DNA from: Marispirochaeta sp963667435
GTDB lineage: Bacteria > Spirochaetota > Spirochaetia > JC444 > Marispirochaetaceae
Reading direction: 5' to 3'
DNA length: 64,000 nucleotides
Assembly (NCBI GenBank): GCA_963667435.1
Contig: OY763414.1
Span: 3,906,001 to 3,970,000 of the forward strand
Shown here: one piece after another, positions 7,653 to 16,594 of the stretch
Layout of the letters: the number at the start of each line of letters is the position of its first letter
How positions within the stretch are numbered: the first letter of the stretch is position 1
Made by a program: the position numbers and the translations under genes
Notes under the pieces: model-generated
Database searches by the model: none
Seen by the model: the letters and a program-made list of their open reading frames with translations, nothing else
What the model was told of the DNA's origin: nothing

Positions 7653-8786
7653 ATGCTGAGTTTAAACAGGACATACCGGGTGCTCATTGCCGCCCTTGTT
7701 ATTTTGCTTTCACTTTCCCTTTATTCACAAACAGTTGGAAAGATTGATTATCTTGAGGGGATTGTCGATATACACCGTGCTGGTGAAGTCGTTGAGCTTT
7801 TTCCCGAGGATATCGGTTACAGTCTGGGGGCTTCCGATACTATTCAGACCGGTGATGACGGTCTTGTGGATTTCTCACTCAGTACCCTGCAGCGCCGGGG
7901 AACCACTATTCATGTTGGAAGCGATACCACCTTCAGGGTGGAAAGCAGCATGGAGAACGGAGCTTCCCGTACCCGGCTTGAAGTGCTTAGCGGCAATATC
8001 TCTCTCAAGGTTGCAAAACTTACTGGTAATGAGTCTCTTACGGTACGCACGGAAAGTGCTGCCATGGGCGTACGAGGTACCCGGTTTGAAGTTGTTACTG
8101 CACCGGACGGAGGAGTTCTTGTTCTCTGTGATGAAGGACGGGTCAGCTGTCAGGATCTTAACTGGCAGGAAGTAATGGCCTATCCTGGACAGGCCGTGGA
8201 GAAGGTTCCCGGAGATCCGGTGGCTTCCCTTGATGTCAATCCTTCCGACTTTGATGAGTACAGGGCTGCATGGAAGAAAGAGCGTCTGGAAATATTCCGC
8301 TCCGGAGCACCTGTCTTTCTCAAGGCCTATATTCAGCAGTTTCAGCGAGTAGATCCAAGATTCGAAGCGGCCGTTGCAAAACTCAGCCCCTTCGAGGAAC
8401 GGCTCAAGAGATATTCCTCGGGCGAGGTCACCCTCGGGCGAGGTGATTTTATGCGTTTCCGTGCGGAAATTTCATCTCCCATCGGTGAGATGCGCAGTGT
8501 TCTGCCGTTTTACCGGCAGACTTTTTTCCGTCTTCAGGAACTTAACCGCTATGTTGATCGTGATGGTATTGGTCAGAATGTGCAGGTGGGCGATGTTTCT
8601 GCAAATAGCTTTTTCCGCAATTTTGCCGCCCGCTTTAATGAGCGACGCAGACAGATTGCGCGGGTGGAGTACTGGTTCCAGCTCTACAGAGATCTTTCAG
8701 GTTCTGAGTCTGATCCCTTTGGGGAAGAGAGCCTTATGGATGACCTCTTTTCTCCCCAGGAAAGTTCCCTGTTAGAAGAATTTTGA
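7653..8786 (+). CDS. Exported FecR-domain protein
   Basis: 377 residues, AAGGAG 8 nt before ATG. A hydrophobic signal peptide (residues 1-25, cleavage near SLYSQ) is followed by a FecR domain at about 35-170: GDTIQTGDDGLVDFSL, RTRLEVLSGNISLKVAKLTG, LTVRTESAAMGVRGTRFEV and LCDEGRVSCQ are the usual strand motifs of this fold. The remaining 200 residues are charged and helical with no recognised domain. FecR domains without a TonB partner are common in envelope proteins that are not iron sensors. It heads a same-strand cluster of four envelope genes (7653-13205) and probably acts in the periplasm or at the outer membrane. The exact role is unknown. Confidence 0.8.
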   Translation: MLSLNRTYRVLIAALVILLSLSLYSQTVGKIDYLEGIVDIHRAGEVVELFPEDIGYSLGASDTIQTGDDGLVDFSLSTLQRRGTTIHVGSDTTFRVESSMENGASRTRLEVLSGNISLKVAKLTGNESLTVRTESAAMGVRGTRFEVVTAPDGGVLVLCDEGRVSCQDLNWQEVMAYPGQAVEKVPGDPVASLDVNPSDFDEYRAAWKKERLEIFRSGAPVFLKAYIQQFQRVDPRFEAAVAKLSPFEERLKRYSSGEVTLGRGDFMRFRAEISSPIGEMRSVLPFYRQTFFRLQELNRYVDRDGIGQNVQVGDVSANSFFRNFAARFNERRRQIARVEYWFQLYRDLSGSESDPFGEESLMDDLFSPQESSLLEEF

Positions 8787-8838
8787 TACTCTTCGCCTGT
8801 ACTTGCACTACACTTAATACAGGAGAGGCTGCTGAAGG

Positions 8839-10692
8839 GTGTTACGTTCATATTCCCTGGTATTTTCCAGGCTGATTGTATCTTTCCTTTTTCTTCTTGT
8901 TCTCTACAGCTGTGGGGATTCAGCCTTGCTGGATCTTTACAGCGGAGGGGAGGATATTCTTTTTCAGAGTTTTGCTCCCGGCAGTACCCTGGAACCAGGT
9001 GAGTCTGTTCCTGTTACTGTATCTGCCGCGGATGGCAGTGACCTTCCGTCATTTCTCGATTTGAAGCTTTTCTCCGCCAAAGGAGAACTGTTGAAAAACT
9101 GGACCATGAACAGCATGCCCTCTATTTCTGCTCTTGATACCGAAAGCCTTGATTCCGGGTTTTATACTATGACTGTGGAAGCCGGAGGAGGCACGGGTGG
9201 CATGGCACTCCCACTTACTGTACCTTTTTTTGTCTCTCCCGGATCGTCAGTGATTCAGACTCTTTCCGCCTACCCTCCCGCAGCCAAGCCAGGAGAAGGA
9301 ATGCTTTTTTTCGCAGATGTTGCCCTGTCGGGATACGATTATCCCTATCTGCGATGGTCCGCCGGCGGAAGGGTTATCTCTTCCGGACTTGTGGAGGCGG
9401 GGGCCTCTCTTATTAGCTGGCAGGTTCCCGAGATCGAAGGTGTTTACCCTGTTCTGGCAGAGCTTTTTCCCTATGCCCCTGATAAAGGATCAGAGTTTGA
9501 TTTCACCGCTGTTGAGCGGTTTCGTATTGAAGCGTTTGTCTCATCCGATCCCGGGCCGGTACGGGGGGAGTTGGCACCGGATGAATCCTACAGTGTTCTG
9601 TTTCATTTTCGCGGTAGTATTGAATCAGACGGGTTTGTTGAGAGTCCCGATATTTCCATGATAAACAGTCCGGAGCTGGCGGTGGAGGAGGGGGTTTTCG
9701 GTTACCGCTTTTCATCTTCCGACGGTCTGCGCGCTGAAGGACTGGGACGTCATGTGCTTTTTCCTGTATCCAACGGGCTTGCCGGTCCCTGTACCATTGA
9801 ATTGAAAGGTCTATTTTCGGACCCCGGAAAGGTTTTCGCCCTGATAAGCGGCTCCGGTGATAATGAGAAAACTGCAGCCTCAGGAGTTTTGACGGATGAC
9901 GGTTTCTTTTTACAGCTTGGAGATCAACAGGTTCTCTTTCCTTTTTCTGCGGACCTGATGTCTGTACCCCGGTCTCTCGCACTGAGTCTTCTGCCTCAGA
10001 AGGGAAGCACCGCGGCTTATTTCTATATAGACGGTATTCTGAGGAACAGTTTGTCCGTGTATACCTCACCGCTGCCTGCGGACGTGGACAAGCTTGAGAT
10101 CGGCACTGGATTCAGCGGAGTGCTGGATGAGTTTGGAATCTACAGCCTCCGATCTGACGGGTCTCCCGGGATAGATGCATCCCTCTACTCTGCCGCAATG
10201 AAAGACAAGTATGGTAAAATGCTGCTTCTTGCAGAAGGATTTGACGGAGGAATCCCCGATGCGCTGCTTCTGCAGGGCAGTCAGGGGATCAGTTCATCAG
10301 AATCTCCGGGAGCCTTGAAGATAGCTGAAAATGGCCGGGTCGGTTTTTCTGTTCCTGTTTCGTCTGCACCCGAGGGTTCTCTGGAACTGCATGTTTCAGT
10401 GGAACCCGGCAGAGGGGAATTTGAAATCCGCAGCGAGTCCTCGGAAGTACTTCTCTCCGGTATCCTTTCCGGTGAATATGTGCAGATGGACTGGAAGGTT
10501 CTCTCCGATGCTGTCATGGTTTACGGTCCGGGTGGCAGGGAGATTGAAATTCCGTATTCTGATTCTCCAGGAAACATACAAGTCTGGCTGGCCTGTGGGG
10601 CCGGGGCTCTGCAGATAAAAGAGCTCCTGTTATTGAAAGCAGAACTCCAGATCGGTGCAAATATTCCGGAATCCGGGAAACCCGGGGTCTGA
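8839..10692 (+). CDS. Lipoprotein with LamG-like region
   Basis: 617 residues from a GTG start. The N-terminus has a signal segment ending in the lipobox LVLYSC, so it is a lipoprotein (Cys29). The middle shows immunoglobulin-like strand patterns. Residues about 330-440 look like a concanavalin/LamG jelly roll: DDGFFLQLGDQQVLFPF, AAYFYIDGILRNSL and GFSGVLDEFGIYSL are the strands expected, and such modules bind carbohydrate or protein surfaces. The C-terminal part is beta-rich with no clear family. It is probably exposed at the envelope. Its stop overlaps the next start by one base (TGATG), so translation is coupled. Confidence 0.65.
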   Translation: MLRSYSLVFSRLIVSFLFLLVLYSCGDSALLDLYSGGEDILFQSFAPGSTLEPGESVPVTVSAADGSDLPSFLDLKLFSAKGELLKNWTMNSMPSISALDTESLDSGFYTMTVEAGGGTGGMALPLTVPFFVSPGSSVIQTLSAYPPAAKPGEGMLFFADVALSGYDYPYLRWSAGGRVISSGLVEAGASLISWQVPEIEGVYPVLAELFPYAPDKGSEFDFTAVERFRIEAFVSSDPGPVRGELAPDESYSVLFHFRGSIESDGFVESPDISMINSPELAVEEGVFGYRFSSSDGLRAEGLGRHVLFPVSNGLAGPCTIELKGLFSDPGKVFALISGSGDNEKTAASGVLTDDGFFLQLGDQQVLFPFSADLMSVPRSLALSLLPQKGSTAAYFYIDGILRNSLSVYTSPLPADVDKLEIGTGFSGVLDEFGIYSLRSDGSPGIDASLYSAAMKDKYGKMLLLAEGFDGGIPDALLLQGSQGISSSESPGALKIAENGRVGFSVPVSSAPEGSLELHVSVEPGRGEFEIRSESSEVLLSGILSGEYVQMDWKVLSDAVMVYGPGGREIEIPYSDSPGNIQVWLACGAGALQIKELLLLKAELQIGANIPESGKPGV

Positions 10693-11759
10693 TGGTGAAA
10701 CATACATTTATGCTTTTTCTTTTGCTGTTGTTCGCCGGGACTCTATCCGCACAGATTGCAGTACCGCATCTTTCTGATCCGGATGAACTGCTGACTGATC
10801 CGGAGGCGAAACTGTTTACAGGGGCGGCAATAGACTCTCTTCCGGGTAAGGATGTTGCAAAAGAGGGCACACTTGTGTGCGGTATCAGTGCTATTTCCCG
10901 CCGGACCGAGGCGGATATGATCGGGGTAGAGCTCCTTCTCTCCTGCAGTTATATCGACTCTGAAGGGAGAATTTTATTTCAGGAAACCTCCATCCCCGCT
11001 CTTGGAGTCGGGTTTGACCGTTTTGAGGCTCTCCGCTCCGCGGCTGACGATTTTCGTAAACAGATTAGCGCGCTCTTTCGTCAACTTCCCGGCGCTTCGG
11101 ATGGAAGGCTTCTTTCCCGGCAGGGGAACGTCTATGTTATCTCTGCCACTGCTTTTGATTCCCTTCAGCCTGGAGATGAAATGGAGTCTCAGGGGGACAG
11201 ATCAGCGCTTCTTCTGGTAGAAGAGCGGTTTGGATCCGCGGTTTTTGCCGTACCTGTCTATGGTGATCCTTCACGGGCGGTTCAGTTTTCTCCTATTTCC
11301 CGTAAGGGGCTGGATACAGAAGTCTACGGTGGAATCTTCATTTCGTCTGAGGGGATTGCTGCCCCTGTTGCCGGTTTTCGAATTCGTATTTCTCCCGGTT
11401 CTGCACGGATGTACCCTTTTGTTGGTCTGGAAACAATGCCGGGTAAAACTTTGTTCAGCCAGGGAGATGTTATTTTTCCTTATCTTGGCCTGCAGTATGT
11501 CTGGTATCTGGGTCGATTTACCTTCTCACCATTGGGCGGCCTGGGAATTGGGTCGTTTCTCAATGGCAGTGATCCCATGAAGCTCTCCTATGCGGGAGGT
11601 TTCGGAGGAATGGAGATTGCTTTCAGGGGAGGAAGAAGCTTTTCTTTGTTTCTTGATGGTGGCTATGGGTCATGGATTGACCTGAATGGTATTGCAGATG
11701 ACGGTTCATACGGTTATAACGGAGTAAGAGCCGTTTGCGGATTTCGCTGGAAATTCTAA
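10692..11759 (+). CDS. Exported protein with beta-rich, outer-membrane-like C-terminus
   Basis: 355 residues. A signal peptide (MVKHTFMLFLLLLFAGTLSAQ) is clear. Residues about 25-130 include a regular alternating strand/helix domain, and the last 150 residues are glycine and aromatic rich strands ending in CGFRWKF, a terminal aromatic residue as found in outer-membrane barrels. I recognise no named family. Coupled to the upstream lipoprotein by a one-base overlap and followed after 30 nt by the LPP20-like lipoprotein, so the three are likely made together and could form one envelope complex (inference). Confidence 0.55.
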   Translation: MVKHTFMLFLLLLFAGTLSAQIAVPHLSDPDELLTDPEAKLFTGAAIDSLPGKDVAKEGTLVCGISAISRRTEADMIGVELLLSCSYIDSEGRILFQETSIPALGVGFDRFEALRSAADDFRKQISALFRQLPGASDGRLLSRQGNVYVISATAFDSLQPGDEMESQGDRSALLLVEERFGSAVFAVPVYGDPSRAVQFSPISRKGLDTEVYGGIFISSEGIAAPVAGFRIRISPGSARMYPFVGLETMPGKTLFSQGDVIFPYLGLQYVWYLGRFTFSPLGGLGIGSFLNGSDPMKLSYAGGFGGMEIAFRGGRSFSLFLDGGYGSWIDLNGIADDGSYGYNGVRAVCGFRWKF

Positions 11760-11789
11760 CGGCCCTGTAATGTAAGGAGTGTCTTGTTA

Positions 11790-13205
11790 ATGGTTCATCC
11801 CCGCTTCACACCAGTTGCATTTTTTGTAGTTCTGCTTTCTATCCTTATGTTCTCCTGCGCTAGTGTCCCCGATATCAGCCATGAAGAGACTTCCTCCGGC
11901 ACTGCAGACATTGTGGAACAGGAACCGGAGTTTCCCCTAATTTACGGCAGAGGTACAGGTGCAAGCAGGGAAGAAGCCCTGCAGGCCGCTCTGCTCGACG
12001 GCGTGCGTCGTACCGCTGAAACCCTTCTGGGCCCTGCAGTTTCTGTCAGCAGTGTGGATCAGCTGGACCGTCTTTTTTCTGCAGATGTATCTGATGGGGC
12101 AGACTACTTCAAAAAGGGCAGTTTTGAGCGTCTGGGTTCTGTTTCCCGCAGTAAAGATCAGGTGGAAGAGGGCATACGGGGCCGCATAGATACCCTCTAT
12201 CTGATTAAACGTCTTGAAGCGGCGGGTATAGGCGGTGATCTTTTTACTGCTTCAGCTGATATTCCTGTTTTGGAAGATGAAGCACCCCCTTCCTGGCTGG
12301 ATTCTCTTGCCTCGGGGACAGATGCGTCCAGGCAGGAATCTTCCGCGGTTACAAGCCTCGCTGAGTCGGCTATGGAATCTGCGGGAGCAGTGGAAAAAGG
12401 CTCTCTTGATCTTGAACGTCTTGATTTAAGTTCCGGTGAGCGCCAGAGGCTCACCGATTATATAACTTCCATGAAGTTCATGGTTCTCGCTGAAGATGGA
12501 GAAGATGCTTCATCAGTGGATGCGGCATCAGTACTGACCGCATTTCTTGACATGCGCGGCTATGCTGTAAGCAGTCAGGAGAATTTAGAAGCTGTTATGA
12601 ACGGACAGGAGAAGGCATACGAGGCAGAAACGGAAGGGAAGATAGGTGTACTGCAGTGGACGGCAGCTAAACTGCGGGCGGATATTGCAGTCACCGTTGA
12701 AGCCGAGGTGGAGACTTCAAATGCCGGTGGGTCATACAGTGGAGAAGCCCTTTTCGGGATACGTATCCGGGAAGTAAGCGGCTGGAAAGATCTTGGTCTT
12801 GTAAGAAGCCCCCGGGGGATTTCAGTGTCCGGATTTTCCACTGAAGAAGAAGCTGCAGCTACTGCCATAGTCCGGGGGCTCACGGAGATTCTGCCGGATA
12901 TAACCAGGATTTCTGAAGAAGGAGTTCAGGATATGCTTGTTCAGGGGATATCCTACACGGTGGAAATTCTCAACGTGGACGATACCGCAACAATAAACCG
13001 TCTGAAGGACAATCTTAAAGGGGAAATCAGGAGTATGAGACATTCTCTTGGCAATGGTTCCCTGAAGCTAAATATTCGCTATCTCGGGGGAGTGGAAAGT
13101 CTTGAGAATACCCTCTGCGATGCGGCGGCAAATATTCCGGGACTTGAAAATATAAGCCTTCTGTATCAGAGGGGAAACTCACTTACCTTTGATGTCTTTC
13201 GCTGA
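11790..13205 (+). CDS. LPP20-like lipoprotein
   Basis: 471 residues from ATG 11790 (an in-frame TTG lies at 11784; AGGAG at 11775-11779 could serve either). The signal peptide ends at the lipobox LMFSC. Residues about 50-75 read YGRGTGASREEALQAALLDGVRRTAE, matching the LPP20/FlgT N-terminal pattern in which a conserved alanine-rich helix follows a strand. The C-terminal 250 residues alternate strands and helices and contain a segment (TSMKFMVLAEDG, DASSVDAASVLTAFLDMRGYAV) similar in style to secretin-associated or Curli-assembly-like lipoproteins. Function unknown. The 3' end overlaps the convergent GDPD gene by 23 nt. Confidence 0.6.
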   Translation: MVHPRFTPVAFFVVLLSILMFSCASVPDISHEETSSGTADIVEQEPEFPLIYGRGTGASREEALQAALLDGVRRTAETLLGPAVSVSSVDQLDRLFSADVSDGADYFKKGSFERLGSVSRSKDQVEEGIRGRIDTLYLIKRLEAAGIGGDLFTASADIPVLEDEAPPSWLDSLASGTDASRQESSAVTSLAESAMESAGAVEKGSLDLERLDLSSGERQRLTDYITSMKFMVLAEDGEDASSVDAASVLTAFLDMRGYAVSSQENLEAVMNGQEKAYEAETEGKIGVLQWTAAKLRADIAVTVEAEVETSNAGGSYSGEALFGIRIREVSGWKDLGLVRSPRGISVSGFSTEEEAAATAIVRGLTEILPDITRISEEGVQDMLVQGISYTVEILNVDDTATINRLKDNLKGEIRSMRHSLGNGSLKLNIRYLGGVESLENTLCDAAANIPGLENISLLYQRGNSLTFDVFR

Positions 13206-13965
13206 TTGCCTGAATAGCGGAGGAAAGATCCTCGGGTCTGTTTGATATTATTCCTTCGGCTCCGTTTTGCAGGCATTTTTGTGCAGTTTGTTCATCATCA
13301 ACTGTCCAGCAGAGACGGGGCAGGTGCCTTGTCTGTCCTGTCAGCTCAGCCTGGGGTTTCAGAAAGTCAGCCTGACACACGGCTGCGGTTACTATAAGCC
13401 CTGCACTCCGCGAGGCAATTCCCAGCGGGAGGGATTTTCTATCATAGATAAGTCCCGCAGGAATCCGGGGTATTCTTTTCTTTACCTGCCGTATTATTCG
13501 CGGATCAAAGCTGCTGAGGCATATTCGCTCGGGCGGAACCCGCAGTTCTGTTACTATTTCATTCAGCTTTTTCAGCAGCCGGGGAACTGTGGCAGAATCA
13601 TAATATTTAATCTCCACATCAAATAGAACCGTGGGGCTTAATTCCATGAGGACATTTTTTAGAAGGGGAATTTCCGTTCCTCTGAAGGCACCGCCCTTCC
13701 ATGCTCCGGCATCCATCGTGGAGAGTTCAAAGCTGTTCAAGGTTGAAACTTTTCTATTGACACCGCAAATGCGTGAAAGATCCTCGTCGTGGAAAACTGC
13801 AATTTCTCCGTCTGCGGTTAGCTGGATGTCCAGTTCTATTCCCTGAATATTTTTCTCTGCTGCCCGTATAAATGCAGGAAGAGTATTCTCCGGGCAGCGG
13901 TATGAACAGCCTCGGTGGGCAAAAAGCATTGGTCTCCGGGCATCCGGAAAGAGGGGTAGATTCAT
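13183..13965 (-). CDS. Glycerophosphodiester phosphodiesterase family protein
   Basis: 260 residues without a signal peptide, so cytosolic, like E. coli UgpQ. The GDPD active site is intact: FAHRGCSYRCPENTLPAF (catalytic His-Arg and Glu-Asn), GIELDIQLTADGEIAVFHDEDLSR (metal-binding Glu-x-Asp and the second catalytic His), and the closing CWTVDDE and AEGIISNRPEDL motifs. It would hydrolyse deacylated phospholipid headgroups to glycerol-3-phosphate. ATG 13965 has no ribosome site and follows a -10 box by 6 nt, suggesting a leaderless mRNA. It is convergent with and overlaps the LPP20-like gene, and divergent from the sensor kinase. Confidence 0.88.
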   Translation of the reverse strand: MNLPLFPDARRPMLFAHRGCSYRCPENTLPAFIRAAEKNIQGIELDIQLTADGEIAVFHDEDLSRICGVNRKVSTLNSFELSTMDAGAWKGGAFRGTEIPLLKNVLMELSPTVLFDVEIKYYDSATVPRLLKKLNEIVTELRVPPERICLSSFDPRIIRQVKKRIPRIPAGLIYDRKSLPLGIASRSAGLIVTAAVCQADFLKPQAELTGQTRHLPRLCWTVDDEQTAQKCLQNGAEGIISNRPEDLSSAIQAISERHQR

Positions 13966-13971
13966 AAAGCC

Positions 13972-14000
13972 ATAATGAGCCCTGATCTTTTTCTGGTCAA
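13972..14000 (-). promoter_or_regulatory. Promoter of the GDPD gene
   Basis: TTGACC (13995-14000), 17-nt spacer, CATTAT (13972-13977) on the minus strand. The start codon at 13965 lies 6 nt past the -10 box. The ATG at 13975 on the plus strand falls inside this element, which argues against it as the kinase start. Confidence 0.6.
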
Positions 14001-14046
14001 CCAGTTATTTTTCCGGTATCATATGCAGCATTACCACCGGAACAGT

Positions 14047-15597
14047 ATGAAGCTTACACGCAAGATTCTGATAACAACCCTTACCTCGTCCATGATAATG
14101 ATACTGCTCTTTTCGGCCACCATTGGTGTGACCCGTTTTATGCTCAGCCTGAAGGAGCTTTCCAATCAGACCATAACCATCCTTGCATACTGGAATACCC
14201 TGGACCGCATTACCAATGATGTGCTGTACTACCGTCTGGATTCGGTCACCCGACTGGCAGCCCTGGAGGAGAACTGGCTTGAGGCTACCGAGAATCTTGA
14301 TGATGCGTTTTTTACCCTCAAGCGCAACCATCTGTTGAGAATCCTGCCGGCGGAGATTGATAGTGATATAGATAAAGCCTGGTATGTCTGGCAGTTCTCC
14401 AAGAACAAACTTATTCACGGGCAGATAATCTTTCATAATATTCTTAACGGAGCGAGGGCCACCGAAGTTCTTTTCGAGCTGGATAAAACATTCTTTTTTC
14501 AGAAACTGCAGTCACTGATTGAAGGGGCGGAAAGTTATGAGGAGAGGCGGATCTATCAGAGTTTTCTTGCCCAGATGTTTGTCCTGGATATAACCTCTGA
14601 CAGCTTTTCCCAGCTTCTGGAATCTATAAACCACAGAATCCCGGGGCAGATCAACAGTTATATTTTTTATCTGCTCCTGTTTGTCAGTCTGAGTCTGGCA
14701 CTGGTGGTACTGATTTCGCTCTACTCAATCTATAATGTTATGCAGCCCATCAACCGGCTTGCGCGGACAGTGCAGGAGATGAGTGAACTGGAAAATCCTT
14801 CCATGATTGAAACTGCTTTAGCTTCAGGTATCGAGAATGAGGTCAGTATGATTCACACCGCCTTCAACCGCATGGCAGAAAGAATTCACGGTCTGTATGA
14901 AGACTCCATTTACAAGGAGCGCGAAACCCGGAAGGCCCAGTTCAGGGCCCTGCAGTATCAGATTAACCCGCATTTTCTGTACAATACCCTCGGATCTTTG
15001 CGCATGGGTGCAGCTGTAAGGGGGGAGGCGGAAACCGCTGACAGTATTCAGTCGTTGAGCCGGCTGCTGCGGAATACCATAACCAGAAGTGAAGGACTAA
15101 TTTCCCTCTCTGAAGAGCTTGAAATAATGCAGGATTACATAGCCGTAATCCAGGTGCGCTATAAAAACAGACTGATATACCGGGTTTTATTAGAGGATGA
15201 TTCTCTGGGTGATTTCTATATTCCGGCACTTCTGCTTCAGCCTCTGCTGGAGAATGCTGTGCTTCACGGACTTACCCGTCGGTTGAACACCGGTAACGGA
15301 GAAGCTGTACTGGAGATTACCGCTCACCGGGAAGAGGGGTTGCTCAGGCTGTCTGTCCGGGATAACGGCAAGGGGATTGCTTCAGACAGGCTGTCGGGAA
15401 TAATGGATTCAGGAAAAGGAAAAGAAGGCGACAGGGAAGTCTGTATCGGTCTGCGGAATATTCATGACAGAATTGTTCTACTTTTCGGGAACGGTTTCGG
15501 GCTGAGTATTGCCTCGAAAGAGGGAGAGTTTACCAGGGTTGATTTAAGTCTGCCGCTGTTGAAAGGGGAAGGGGATGCTGCAGCTTTTAATAGTTGA
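14047..15597 (+). CDS. YesM-type sensor histidine kinase
   Basis: 516 residues from ATG 14047; in-frame ATGs at 13975 and 14023 are possible but lie in promoter sequence. Order of parts: first membrane helix (about 6-30), an extracytoplasmic helical sensor of about 180 residues, second membrane helix (LLLFVSLSLALVVLISLYSIY), HAMP linker, then the HPK7/His_kinase domain with the phosphoacceptor in QINPHFLYNTLGSLR, and the ATPase domain with LLQPLLENAVLHGL (N box) and SVRDNGKGI. YesM kinases usually sense sugars or other solutes with a binding protein. The last 23 nt overlap the regulator gene, so the pair is cotranscribed. Confidence 0.9.
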   Translation: MKLTRKILITTLTSSMIMILLFSATIGVTRFMLSLKELSNQTITILAYWNTLDRITNDVLYYRLDSVTRLAALEENWLEATENLDDAFFTLKRNHLLRILPAEIDSDIDKAWYVWQFSKNKLIHGQIIFHNILNGARATEVLFELDKTFFFQKLQSLIEGAESYEERRIYQSFLAQMFVLDITSDSFSQLLESINHRIPGQINSYIFYLLLFVSLSLALVVLISLYSIYNVMQPINRLARTVQEMSELENPSMIETALASGIENEVSMIHTAFNRMAERIHGLYEDSIYKERETRKAQFRALQYQINPHFLYNTLGSLRMGAAVRGEAETADSIQSLSRLLRNTITRSEGLISLSEELEIMQDYIAVIQVRYKNRLIYRVLLEDDSLGDFYIPALLLQPLLENAVLHGLTRRLNTGNGEAVLEITAHREEGLLRLSVRDNGKGIASDRLSGIMDSGKGKEGDREVCIGLRNIHDRIVLLFGNGFGLSIASKEGEFTRVDLSLPLLKGEGDAAAFNS

Positions 15598-16594
15598 TGA
15601 TGAACCTATGTTCCGGGAAGGACTGTGCCAGACAGTGGATTGGGCCTCTCTGGGGGTAACTGTAGCCGGGGAAGCCTATAACGGGGTGGATGCTCTGAAT
15701 TTTCTATCTGAAAACCGGGTTGATCTGGTGCTGACGGATATTCGTATGCCTGAAATGGATGGACTTGAACTTATACGCAGAGCATCTGATATGTTTCCGA
15801 ATACAGGCTTTATTGTGCTCAGTGCATTTGATGATTTTCCTCTGGTCAAGCAGGCCTTTCAACTGGGTATTGTGGACTATATTCTCAAGACCGAGATTGA
15901 GGAAAACACTCTGAGAGAGATCATCCTGCGCCAGCTGGAGGAGCAGAAACGATCACTCTCCGGGAAAGCCGGACGAAAGGAGTATGCCGGGGCTAATGAA
16001 CGACTGTTACTGCGGCAGCTGTTGAGATCCAGTGTTGAACGGAGGGTTTCGCTGGATGCTCTGGAACTGCCGGTTGAGCAGCTGCCCTTCGCTCCCGGTA
16101 ATCCGGTATTTTCGCTTATGCTCTATCTGCATTTACATGATTACGGCTTTGGTCAAGCCGACGCTGTCCAGACAATTCGGGAGCTGCAGTCAAGGCTCGA
16201 ACATTTTCTTGATGAGAAGGACGGGTGGTTTGGATACGGTGATAGTAACCGGTATCTTCTGTTTCATTTTCCCCGTTCACCCATGTGCTGGCGGGATTTC
16301 AGTCTTTTGGCTGAATCACTGCGCAGTCTGTGCGAGGAGCATCTGCAGTCGTTCTTCGCCGGATGCAGGTTGAGTGCGGGGTTTTCCACGGCGGCAGTGC
16401 CGAATCTTTACCGGTCAATGAAAGAAGCGGAGGCTGCATGCAGCCTTTTTCTTACCCGTGGTACGGGACATACTTACAGTTTTTCCAGGTATCAGGAGAG
16501 CCTTAAACACCTCCTCCTGATACAGAGGGAAATCTGCGGATTTTTCTGGATTACATCAAACAGAAGGATATTCAGGGGCTTGCCCGGGAAGTGA
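15575..16594 (+). CDS. YesN-type response regulator, N-terminal fragment (receiver)
   Basis: 339 residues. The receiver domain is complete: LLIVDDEP (acidic pocket), DLVLTDIRMPEMDG (phosphoacceptor Asp54), LSAFDDFP and DYILKTE (switch Lys). A middle region follows, but the frame leaves the family pattern after RYQESLKHLLL near 16515 and ends in a nonsense tail. The expected continuation (DTEGNLRIFLDYIKQKD, then the AraC helix-turn-helix) is found in the -1 frame. The two fragments together would give about 525 residues, the normal YesN length. This is either a one-base loss in the CCTCCTCCT stretch or a sequencing error. Confidence 0.85.
   Translation: MLQLLIVDDEPMFREGLCQTVDWASLGVTVAGEAYNGVDALNFLSENRVDLVLTDIRMPEMDGLELIRRASDMFPNTGFIVLSAFDDFPLVKQAFQLGIVDYILKTEIEENTLREIILRQLEEQKRSLSGKAGRKEYAGANERLLLRQLLRSSVERRVSLDALELPVEQLPFAPGNPVFSLMLYLHLHDYGFGQADAVQTIRELQSRLEHFLDEKDGWFGYGDSNRYLLFHFPRSPMCWRDFSLLAESLRSLCEEHLQSFFAGCRLSAGFSTAAVPNLYRSMKEAEAACSLFLTRGTGHTYSFSRYQESLKHLLLIQREICGFFWITSNRRIFRGLPGK
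16505..16521 (+). other. Probable -1 frameshift site in the YesN gene
   Basis: AAACACCTCCTCCTGAT contains a CCT triplet repeat, a slippage-prone stretch. Upstream the family pattern is in one frame and downstream it is one base back, which is what a single-base deletion would produce. Confidence 0.65.
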
